Positions 16,158-22,757 of a stretch of 64,000 nt of DNA are shown one piece after another (position 1 is the first letter of the stretch; the number at the start of each line of letters is the position of its first letter). Source of the DNA: Flavobacterium palustre (GTDB lineage: Bacteria; Bacteroidota; Bacteroidia; Flavobacteriales; Flavobacteriaceae); NCBI RefSeq assembly GCF_014639535.1, contig NZ_BMGA01000009.1, forward strand, positions 79,387-143,386, in the 5' to 3' direction. Position numbers and translations under genes: made by a program. The notes beneath the pieces are model-generated. The model did no database searches. It was given only the letters and a program-made list of their open reading frames with translations, and had not been told where the DNA came from.

Positions 16158-16583
16158 TTATGCGCTGTTAGCGGCTGGACTGTTGAGAAATATTATTGTC
16201 AAACATGTAATAATCATTATAAAGATATAAAGAGGCCATATTGATTTTGAAAACATGGAACTTAACAAGGTGCATTTACCAGAATTATATATATTGGCAT
16301 TCATTCTAAAATCTATTGAATTTTCATTTTCAGTCCTAACCTTATTGTAAAGTTCTCTAAATCGTCTTTCATGCATTAGAAAAAAGCCATTCATATACCA
16401 AAAAATAGGGATGGCTAAATAGATTATGAGAGCGAATAGTATATTGGATTCTTTTGCTGCAAGGGCAAATAGAGCAGATGTTAATGTTACCGCCCATCCT
16501 TTGATGAGGAATGAATTAGTACTCATTCGGTTTATTGTTGAATGAATAAATTCAAGATGTTTTAATTTGTTCTCAGACATCAT
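16158..16583 (-). CDS. Small multi-pass membrane protein, partner of the TIR-like gene
   Basis: This 141-residue protein has two adjacent membrane segments (about residues 24-62: GWAVTLTSALFALAAKESN, then ILFALIIYLAIPIFWYMNGF). A charged stretch ERRFRELYNKVRTEN follows, and a third hydrophobic segment near the C-terminus (WPLYIFIMIITCLTIIFL). The N-terminal HLEFIHSTINRMSTNSFLIKG followed by a helical pair resembles small membrane effectors of the SLATT/2TM kind found in bacterial conflict systems, but I cannot assign the exact family. Its start overlaps the 3' end of the TIR-like gene by four bases (16580-16583), so the two are translationally coupled. Pore formation or membrane anchoring is inference. 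Confidence 0.75.
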   Translation of the reverse strand: MMSENKLKHLEFIHSTINRMSTNSFLIKGWAVTLTSALFALAAKESNILFALIIYLAIPIFWYMNGFFLMHERRFRELYNKVRTENENSIDFRMNANIYNSGKCTLLSSMFSKSIWPLYIFIMIITCLTIIFLNSPAANSA

Positions 16584-17365
16584 AATAGGAATTTTGTATT
16601 AATTGATTTTTGCTCATATAAATTATCTAATGCATCTTCAGGTGAGGAAGCATGAGTATTTATCCACTTTAAAAATTCGGCCGAATTTAAGTCTGTAAGA
16701 TGTGAAAGTTCTAGCTCATATTCTACACTTAGTTGTGTTCTCAAACTTTCGTTCATTTCAGTTGCTGAAAATGATTTTGTTAGTCTTCTCAATCTTTTTG
16801 GAGTTTGTTTTCTAATTATTTGAGAAGTTGCTATTTCTGAGAAAATCCAAGGTGAATTAGTTTTTTGACTTATTTCATTTTTGGTAGAAATTGAATTTGG
16901 AGTATTTAAGAAAAATAAGCATTCACTTGAGTCAATCATTTTGTTTAGTGAAGATGATAGCATTAGATGTACATGAGCGGTTGAATAGTTTCTTTTTTCG
17001 TAGTTATAACTATTTTCATTTTCATTTTTGCAGTAGTCGTTGTCAATTTTCTTAAGTAATTCGTTGCAATGCATCCATACAACAGAATCAATAAATGTTA
17101 TGATTTTAAATTTATTGTAAAGCATTCCCGAAATAGTAATAGCCTGCTTAAAATCATTTCTAGAGTGAGAAAGAAATACGTGGCATGGTAAATTAGGAAA
17201 CCATTTTTCCATTAATTTATTTCCATCTAGAGAACTATTTTCCAATAAAAATGAATCTAGAGCTTCTTCTGCCTTTTCTTTTGTATGTTCAAATAATCTC
17301 CATCCTACAACTAAATCTTCATCAGTAAATTTTTCTTGAATTTTAAGATTAAAACCTCTATACAT
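16580..17365 (-). CDS. TIR-like domain protein, candidate NAD-cleaving defence effector
   Basis: The 261-residue protein shows a TIR-type fold. Box 1 is CHVFLSHSRND (residues 61-71), followed by a FIDSVVW strand at 91-97, LFFLNTPNS at 150-158, and SPWIFSEIATSQ at 171-182. In the last, W173-xxx-E177 aligns by eye with the WxxxE that carries the catalytic glutamate of NADase TIR domains such as SARM1. An N-terminal helical region (1-60) and a C-terminal region ending in a WINTHASSPEDALDNLYEQ segment flank it. No membrane segment is present. The overlapping small membrane protein and flanking inverted repeats fit a mobile two-gene defence unit. Enzyme activity is inferred, not shown. Confidence 0.75.
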   Translation of the reverse strand: MYRGFNLKIQEKFTDEDLVVGWRLFEHTKEKAEEALDSFLLENSSLDGNKLMEKWFPNLPCHVFLSHSRNDFKQAITISGMLYNKFKIITFIDSVVWMHCNELLKKIDNDYCKNENENSYNYEKRNYSTAHVHLMLSSSLNKMIDSSECLFFLNTPNSISTKNEISQKTNSPWIFSEIATSQIIRKQTPKRLRRLTKSFSATEMNESLRTQLSVEYELELSHLTDLNSAEFLKWINTHASSPEDALDNLYEQKSINTKFLL

Positions 17366-17399
17366 GATTTTGTTTATTATGGTTGATAAGTCTTGCCGC

Positions 17400-17630
17400 T
17401 AACGTCAGTCTGTGAAAAAACCAAAAATGATCCTCTGAGAATCGGCTGTATGAATTTTTTCTCAGACAGGTATCCGAATAGTTTCTCTTTTTGACTTAGT
17501 TTTTTCACAGCCTGACGTTTTGCCGCTACCCGAAGGTGGCGATTTCGAAGCACTTCACTGACAACCAAGCAGAAGCTTTGATTTAACCACTGAACCGCCA
17601 CTTTTGGGTAGGTGCTGTTGTGTGACGTTA
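17400..17630. repeat. 231-bp nested inverted-repeat spacer between two accessory genes (attC-like)
   Basis: The spacer is bounded by TAACGTCA (17400-17407) and TGACGTTA (17623-17630), which are inverted copies. Inside, GTCAGTCTGTGAAAAAAC (17404-17421) pairs with GTTTTTTCACAGCCTGAC (17499-17516) with one mismatch. A second imperfect pair is GCTACCCGAAGGTGGCG (17525-17541) with CGCCACTTTTGGGTAGG (17596-17612). The arrangement of GTTA/TAAC boxes around foldable arms resembles integron attC sites, but it is longer than usual and no integrase is in view. A 74-residue ORF on the minus strand across the spacer is a by-product of these repeats. Confidence 0.65.
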
Positions 17631-17646
17631 TTTAGTTTAAATGAAT

Positions 17647-18486
17647 CTAATAAGATAAAACATTTTGGTGATATTTATTTTCTTGTTCGGTTTTGATAAA
17701 CGAATTTTCAGTTGATTTTTTATGCCTTTTTGGTTTTAAGTCATAAATTATTTTTGCTACGTCAACTCCACCTGAAACCACAAAATAAGATGGGAATCCT
17801 TGTTCAGGTACCTTATTAGTGTAAGCCGCAACAGCACTAAAATATTTCCAAACGAAAACCGTAGAAATATTTCCAACAATTTTACTTTTCATATCTGAAT
17901 CACCTCTCACACCAACACCAGGTTTTATTATTAACATAAGTTCTTTTGCAATAGGTGTAATGTATTTTATTCCAATTATTCCCAAAGATGAAATCGGTGC
18001 ATTGGTTCTGTATTCGTTTTGAGGATTGTTGAAAGTTTGTGAAACTCCATTTAAATAGAGTGACCAAATGTTTTTTGCTTTATCAGGTTTGCTTAATGAG
18101 TATGAAAAATTTAATTCATATCCGATAGATGATGGATTGTATAAAGCACCAAAAGAAATATCTGTCCATAATTTATTAGAGTTAGAAAATTTAATTCTAC
18201 CTTGAGGCAATATTTTTGGTTTAGTTGGTTCTCCACCGCCATTGGGAAAAAAGACAGATGAAGAAGCATCAAATCCAATAAATTTATCTTTCTCTAATTG
18301 AAATGTCAATCCTCCTTTAATACCTAAAATACTTCCAATTCTAACAAAATTATTGTCTTTTTGAAATGGATTCGTATAGGACAAATCAAGGTGATATTGA
18401 GTTTTTGAAGTCGAGTTATCCTGACCAATTGCTGTTTCTACAAAAAATAGACTTAATAGGATTAAACATAAAGATTTTGTTTTCAT
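17647..18486 (-). CDS. Hypothetical outer-membrane beta-barrel-like protein
   Basis: The 279-residue product has a cleavable signal peptide (MKTKSLCLILLSLFFVETAIGQ) and then alternating beta-strand-like segments with aromatic residues, such as YHLDLSYTNPF, IGYELNFSYSL and VFVWKYFSAVAAYTN, consistent with a small outer-membrane barrel. No named family was recognised. The last 30 residues are polar and lysine-rich, unlike a classical barrel end, so a periplasmic protein is also possible. The gene is enclosed by inverted repeats GTTGTGTGACGTTA (17617-17630) and TAATGTCACACAAC (18510-18523), 13 of 14 matching, which suggests it moved as a single-gene unit. Confidence 0.65.
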   Translation of the reverse strand: MKTKSLCLILLSLFFVETAIGQDNSTSKTQYHLDLSYTNPFQKDNNFVRIGSILGIKGGLTFQLEKDKFIGFDASSSVFFPNGGGEPTKPKILPQGRIKFSNSNKLWTDISFGALYNPSSIGYELNFSYSLSKPDKAKNIWSLYLNGVSQTFNNPQNEYRTNAPISSLGIIGIKYITPIAKELMLIIKPGVGVRGDSDMKSKIVGNISTVFVWKYFSAVAAYTNKVPEQGFPSYFVVSGGVDVAKIIYDLKPKRHKKSTENSFIKTEQENKYHQNVLSY

Positions 18487-18509
18487 AATTTTTCGTTATT
18501 AGTTTTTTA

Positions 18510-18593
18510 TAATGTCACACAACTTGTGTATAGGCGAAACAAACTTTCGTATATACACCTAAAATTGGGTAGATTGGCGAAAGTTTGTTTCGC
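18510..18593. repeat. Inverted repeats upstream of the orphan gene
   Basis: GCGAAACAAACTTTCG (18534-18549) and CGAAAGTTTGTTTCGC (18578-18593) are perfectly complementary over 16 bases with a 28-nt loop. The adjacent TAATGTCACACAAC (18510-18523) is the inverted partner of 17617-17630 on the other side of the orphan gene. The whole forms the right border of the accessory patch. Confidence 0.75.
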
Positions 18594-18717
18594 TTTATTT
18601 TTTTTCAAATATATTTATTTTTTCTTACAAATAACTCTATGCTTTTTTCATTATAATTTTTCATTGTAGAGAATAAAGCCCAAAGAGGCTATCGCTCCTG
18701 AAAATAATTGTACTTAG

Positions 18718-18750
18718 AAGACCTTTATAAAATTTAAATAATTATTTTTG
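18718..18750 (+). promoter_or_regulatory. Promoter for the alpha-oxoamine synthase gene
   Basis: TTG (18718-18720), a 22-nt spacer and TATTTTTG (18743-18750) match the Bacteroidota -33/-7 pattern. The -7 box covers the upstream alternative start at 18748, so the ATG at 18787 is the real start. Confidence 0.65.
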
Positions 18751-18786
18751 CAACCTCTTAAAATTAAAATTATTACTGGATATATT

Positions 18787-20049
18787 ATGGTAAAAGATTT
18801 ATTCGAAAGGATTCAAAGCAATAAAGGACCGTTAGGAAAATGGGCATCGCAGGCAGAGGGATATTTTGTGTTTCCAAAATTAGAAGGAGAATTAGGGCCT
18901 AGAATGAAGTTTGGCGGAAAAGATATTTTGAACTGGAGTTTGAATGATTATTTAGGTTTAGCCAATCATCCTGAAGTTCGTAAAGCAGATACGGATGCTG
19001 CGATTCAGTTTGGAGCTGCTTACCCAATGGGAGCCCGTATGATGAGTGGTCACACTACTTATCATGAGCAATTAGAAAATGAATTGGCTGAGTTCGTTAT
19101 GAAAGAATCAGCTTATTTATTGAATTTTGGATACCAGGGAATGGTGTCTATCATTGATGCTTTGGTAACTAAGAATGATATTATTGTGTATGATGTGGAT
19201 TCGCACGCCTGTATTATTGATGGTGTTCGTTTGCACATGGGTAAGCGTTTTACTTACAAGCACAATGATTTAGAAAGCATGGAGAAAAACCTGCAACGTG
19301 CTACTAAAATGGCTAAAGAAACCGGAGGAGGTATTTTATTCATTACCGAAGGTGTTTTTGGAATGCGTGGTCAACAAGGAAAGTTAAAAGAAATTGTAGC
19401 TATGAAAGAAAAGTACAATTTCCGTCTTTTAGTGGATGATGCACACGGTTTTGGTACACTTGGAAAAACAGGTGCCGGAGCAGGTGAGGAGCAAGGTTGT
19501 CAGGACGGAATTGATGTTTACTTTTCGACTTTTGCAAAATCGATGGCTAATATCGGAGCTTTCGTAGCGGCTGATAAAGATGTGATTGATTATTTAAAAT
19601 ACAACTTACGTTCGCAAATGTTTGCTAAAGCATTGCCAATGATTCAGACAATTGGTTCATTGAAGCGTTTGGAATTGTTGCGTCAGTCTTCTGAAATTAA
19701 AGATAAACTTTGGGTAAATGTTAATGCGTTGCAAAACGGATTAAAAGAAAAAGGATTCAACATTGGAGATACTAATACTTGTATTACTCCGGTATATCTT
19801 GAAGGATCTATCCCGGAAGCAATGGTAATGGTAAATGACCTGAGAGAGAATTATGGTATTTTCTTGTCGATTGTAGTTTATCCGGTTATTCCAAAAGGAA
19901 TTATCCTGTTGAGAATGATTCCAACTGCTTCACACACTATTGAAGATATTAATGAAACACTAACTGCTTTTGAAGCAATCCGTGAGAAATTAGTAAATGG
20001 TACTTACAAGGCCATTGCTGAGAAAACTACGGTTGATATGGAGGCTTAG
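18787..20049 (+). CDS. PLP-dependent alpha-oxoamine synthase (serine palmitoyltransferase/KBL/CapL-like)
   Basis: The 420-residue enzyme belongs to the alpha-oxoamine synthase family, which condenses an amino acid with an acyl thioester and releases CO2. The PLP lysine is Lys251 in FSTFAKSMANIG; His140 (DSHAC) stacks on the ring and DDAH (217-220) holds the cofactor nitrogen. In Bacteroidota this type makes 3-ketosphinganine or, from cysteate, the base of capnine sulfonolipids; 2-amino-3-ketobutyrate CoA ligase is another relative. The residues visible do not decide between these. A GNAT-family protein lies convergent behind a shared terminator. Start chosen at 18787 because a -7 box covers the longer start. 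Confidence 0.82.
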   Translation: MVKDLFERIQSNKGPLGKWASQAEGYFVFPKLEGELGPRMKFGGKDILNWSLNDYLGLANHPEVRKADTDAAIQFGAAYPMGARMMSGHTTYHEQLENELAEFVMKESAYLLNFGYQGMVSIIDALVTKNDIIVYDVDSHACIIDGVRLHMGKRFTYKHNDLESMEKNLQRATKMAKETGGGILFITEGVFGMRGQQGKLKEIVAMKEKYNFRLLVDDAHGFGTLGKTGAGAGEEQGCQDGIDVYFSTFAKSMANIGAFVAADKDVIDYLKYNLRSQMFAKALPMIQTIGSLKRLELLRQSSEIKDKLWVNVNALQNGLKEKGFNIGDTNTCITPVYLEGSIPEAMVMVNDLRENYGIFLSIVVYPVIPKGIILLRMIPTASHTIEDINETLTAFEAIREKLVNGTYKAIAEKTTVDMEA

Positions 20050-20062
20050 GCTTTTAGTAGTC

Positions 20063-20210
20063 AGTGTTCAGTTCCGATAGCTATCGGAATTAGTGTTCAG
20101 TCACTGTAAATTATAAAACAAAAAATCCATTCGTTTTGCGAATGGATTTTTTTATGGATTTAAATTAGTTAAATCTTTAACTGAATACTTATTAACTGAA
20201 CACTGAACAC
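20063..20210. repeat. GTGTTCAG/CTGAACAC repeat cluster around a palindrome
   Basis: CAGTGTTCAGT-type copies lie on both sides of the palindrome TTCCGATAGCTATCGGAA (20072-20089). ACTGAACACTGAACAC at 20195-20210 gives inverted copies at the other end. The convergent genes on either side end at 20049 and 20215. The same core occurs at 9170-9222, so this is a dispersed intergenic repeat family. Confidence 0.7.
20120..20153. terminator. Bidirectional intrinsic terminator
   Basis: AAAAATCCATTCG (20121-20133) pairs with CGAATGGATTTTT (20139-20151), with A and T tracts on the two sides. It can end transcripts of both convergent genes, the alpha-oxoamine synthase and the GNAT protein. Confidence 0.85.
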
Positions 20211-20214
20211 TTTT

Positions 20215-21333
20215 CTAAAGGTCTTTTCGGAACGTTTTTCTGCGGCAGTGTACTTTTGGATCAAAGTGTTTCCATAGGTTGTGGATGGCTACGTTGTCAG
20301 CGAGTTCCGGAGTTCTAAAGCAATTTTCGATGCCTTTTGCTTTAAAAGTTTCGTAATATTCATTGAAAATTACAGCGGTTACCGCTTTGTTTTGGTATTC
20401 GGGATGTACTCCAATTAAGTAGAAAAGTACGTCTTTGCTGTGTTTCTTTGCTTTTAGCAAATGAAATAATCCAAAAGGAAATAATTTTCCGTTGGCTTTT
20501 TGCAAAGCTCTCGAAAAAGAAGGCATTACAATACTGAAAGCAATGATGTTTTGGTCTTTGTCTTCCACAAACTTGATGTATTCCGGATTGATGAAGCTGA
20601 TGTATTTCTTTTTGAAATATTCTTTTTGTACATCGGAAATAGCTACAAATGAGGATAAATTCGCGTAAGAAGTATTGAATAAGTCAAACATCTTGTCCAC
20701 ATAAGGCATAATTTCCTTGGTTGATTTAAAGTTTAAAGCTTTTAATTGGTATCTTTTTTTGACCAATTCGTTGGCTTTTTGGAAAAACTCAGGTTGCACG
20801 TTTGAAAAAGGGAATTTACTCTCGATGTATTCTTTTTCAACCACATAACCCAGTTGTTCAAAATGAGAAGCATAGTACGGATGATTGTACCAGGTAATCA
20901 TAGTCCCCAATTGGTCAAAGCCTTCGGTTAAAACCCCAACTTTGTCAAGGTTAGAAAATCCCATTGGACCTTCAACGTATTCTAAGTTGTTTTTTCGGCC
21001 TAATTCATATACTTTTTCCAGTAAAGCTTCGGTTACATTGATGTCGTTTATTACATCAAACCAGCCAAAACGCACTTTTTTCTTTTGTTGTCCGTTTACT
21101 TCTGCCCAATTGATAATGGCGGTAATGCGTCCGGCAATTTCGTTGTTTTTGTAGGCAATGTAAAAATAAGCTTCGGCATTTTCAAAAGCCGGATTTTTAG
21201 TTTTATCGAAAGTTTCCAGTTCGTCAGCAATCAATGGCGGAACCCAGAATTCATTGTCTTTGTATAACGAGAAAGGGAACTTAATATATTCGGTTAGTTC
21301 TTTTTTTGTTGTAACTTCTTTTACTGTAATCAT
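20215..21333 (-). CDS. GNAT family N-acetyltransferase-like protein
   Basis: This 372-residue soluble protein has a GNAT-type fold. The N-terminal part runs FYIAYKNNEIAGRITAIINWAEV, and the C-terminal part carries VLFYLIGVHPEYQNKAVTAVIFNEYYETFKAKGIE, which resembles the acetyl-CoA-binding strand-helix of GNAT enzymes. The protein is about twice the size of a single GNAT domain, so a degenerate second copy is likely. Its substrate is unknown. Its convergent neighbour, the alpha-oxoamine synthase, makes a role in unusual lipid synthesis conceivable but unproven. The outer-membrane protein gene at 21349 lies just upstream on the same strand (15 bp), so the two are probably co-transcribed. Confidence 0.78.
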   Translation of the reverse strand: MITVKEVTTKKELTEYIKFPFSLYKDNEFWVPPLIADELETFDKTKNPAFENAEAYFYIAYKNNEIAGRITAIINWAEVNGQQKKKVRFGWFDVINDINVTEALLEKVYELGRKNNLEYVEGPMGFSNLDKVGVLTEGFDQLGTMITWYNHPYYASHFEQLGYVVEKEYIESKFPFSNVQPEFFQKANELVKKRYQLKALNFKSTKEIMPYVDKMFDLFNTSYANLSSFVAISDVQKEYFKKKYISFINPEYIKFVEDKDQNIIAFSIVMPSFSRALQKANGKLFPFGLFHLLKAKKHSKDVLFYLIGVHPEYQNKAVTAVIFNEYYETFKAKGIENCFRTPELADNVAIHNLWKHFDPKVHCRRKTFRKDL

Positions 21334-21348
21334 TGTTGTGTTTCTTTT

Positions 21349-22302
21349 CTATTGTATTGCGTCTTTTCGTTTTTGGTCTCTTTTGGCTGCCTTTCGAACC
21401 GATCTTGGTTGAGAAGGAGCATCGTTCAGGTCGATTCGGACTTCTTTGTAATTGGTGTCATAGCGCCAGGAAAAACCCACTCCTCCATAGAAAATAGTAG
21501 GAGTGTCTTTTAGATTATGACTTATAGAAGCGTCTATTTGCATGTTCTTGTTTAGTAGAAAAGCCGCTCCGCCACGTACTATAGCATCGCTGTAAAAATC
21601 ACTTTTAAATCCCTGGTTTTCTACAAATCCCGACCATTTTCGGCTAATTCCTTTGGTTAAGGTGATGATGTAGCCGTAGCTGGGATAATCGGTTCCAATG
21701 TAATCGGCAATAATATTGGTAACAAAAACCCAGGAACCGTCTCCTAAGTGATTTTGTGTAATTAACATGGCTTTTGGAGAAATCATGGCATCAGGCGAAA
21801 AGGCATACGGATTATTTTTTAAGGTGAAATTACCACCTGCAAAAACAGAAACAGCAGGAATTAATTGTCGCCAGTTAAAAGCGTGATTGGCTTTCCAACT
21901 GTAAACGTTAATTTTCTTTTCGTAATTTTTATAAGGGTCATAAATCAGGTATTTAGCTCCTAAAACGGTTTGTTTTAGGTTGGATTTGTTGTATTGGTCA
22001 AAGCCATTTACAAAATCCTGATTTTGGTATTGAATATCGGCAATTACTTCCAGTTTTTCCATCAAAAAGCCGTAACGCAATGTCAGGTCGGCTCCATAGC
22101 CGTTGGCATCATAACCCAGCAGTCGATGGTTTTCCTGAATACCATAGATGCCTGTTTCGACCTGGATTACTGATTTTCCGACAGCATAAGCCGACATGGT
22201 TTCTCCGGGCCTGTTGGAATTAATCTCGTCGGTGTGCTGAGCGTAGTTGTAATTTGCTAAGAGACAAATGGCTGTAACTAATAAAATTTTGATTTTCGAC
22301 AT
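21349..22302 (-). CDS. Outer-membrane transporter-like protein (phenol MetA-degradation type)
   Basis: The 317-residue protein has a signal peptide (MSKIKILLVTAICLLANYNYAQ), then NSNRPGETMSAYAVGKSVIQVETGIYG, the characteristic start of the barrel family grouped under Pfam's Phenol_MetA_deg. Amphipathic strands follow to a C-terminal FSWRYDTNYKEVRIDLND and a basic tail. Members are predicted outer-membrane barrels without proven cargo. It is followed 15 bp later by the GNAT gene, suggesting an operon. Confidence 0.8.
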   Translation of the reverse strand: MSKIKILLVTAICLLANYNYAQHTDEINSNRPGETMSAYAVGKSVIQVETGIYGIQENHRLLGYDANGYGADLTLRYGFLMEKLEVIADIQYQNQDFVNGFDQYNKSNLKQTVLGAKYLIYDPYKNYEKKINVYSWKANHAFNWRQLIPAVSVFAGGNFTLKNNPYAFSPDAMISPKAMLITQNHLGDGSWVFVTNIIADYIGTDYPSYGYIITLTKGISRKWSGFVENQGFKSDFYSDAIVRGGAAFLLNKNMQIDASISHNLKDTPTIFYGGVGFSWRYDTNYKEVRIDLNDAPSQPRSVRKAAKRDQKRKDAIQ

Positions 22303-22383
22303 GATGTTTGGGATTTTAAAAGTATTAAGCTTTCCAAAAGTACTATATTTTATTATTTATTTAAGAATGATATTCTAATTTTG

Positions 22384-22399
22384 TCCCGAACTTTCGGGA
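22384..22399. repeat. TCCCGA/TCGGGA hairpin upstream of the DUF4834 gene
   Basis: TCCCGAA (22384-22390) and TTCGGGA (22393-22399) form a tight hairpin. A similar CTCCCGA/TCGGGAG hairpin lies at 59862-59879 in the tgt leader. A -7-like TAATTTTG follows at 22409-22416, so this hairpin is probably upstream of the transcript. Confidence 0.5.
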
Positions 22400-22428
22400 T
22401 TGATTTATTAATTTTGCTAAAAATTATT

Positions 22429-22713
22429 ATGGTTATGCAAGAAGCATCATTTACAGGGTTTATAAAAACGTTATTTTATATTGTCGCATTCTATTATATT
22501 TTTAGATTTCTGGCTAAGTTGTTTTTGCCGTTATTAATTAAAAAAGTAGTGGAAAAAGCAGGCGAGAATATGCAACAGCAACAACGTCAGTATCAGGATT
22601 TCCAGCAAAATACCAGAGAAGGAGAAACCTCTGTTTATACTACTCAAAACGTAAAACAAAGCAGAGAGACCAAAAAAGTAGGAGATTATGTGGATTACGA
22701 AGAAATAGATTAA
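22429..22713 (+). CDS. DUF4834 family small membrane protein
   Basis: This 94-residue protein has one membrane segment near the N-terminus (FIKTLFYIVAFYYIFRFLAKLFLPLLI) followed by a Gln-rich and polar tail (MQQQQRQYQDFQQN) that ends in GDYVDYEEID. The pattern fits DUF4834, a Bacteroidota-restricted family of unknown function. A TTG-initiated extension starts at 22381 but runs through a hairpin and a -7 element, so I use the ATG at 22429 (22435 is an alternative). It lies 44 bp upstream of the YfhO gene and is probably the first gene of that operon. Confidence 0.8.
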   Translation: MVMQEASFTGFIKTLFYIVAFYYIFRFLAKLFLPLLIKKVVEKAGENMQQQQRQYQDFQQNTREGETSVYTTQNVKQSRETKKVGDYVDYEEID

Positions 22714-22757
22714 ATTTGCCTCACAAGTAATCCAAATTTTAATAAAATTCCCGAAAA

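Noticed and set aside
16580-17365. Complete Thoeris or CBASS system
   Set aside because: No ThsA-like SIR2/SLOG protein, cyclic-nucleotide synthase or associated sensor is encoded nearby, so the TIR-like gene cannot be assigned to either.
17377-17601. 74-codon minus-strand ORF between the TIR-like gene and the orphan gene
   Set aside because: It is read entirely through the nested inverted repeats of the spacer, has no recognisable protein features, and its frame is explained by repeat sequence.
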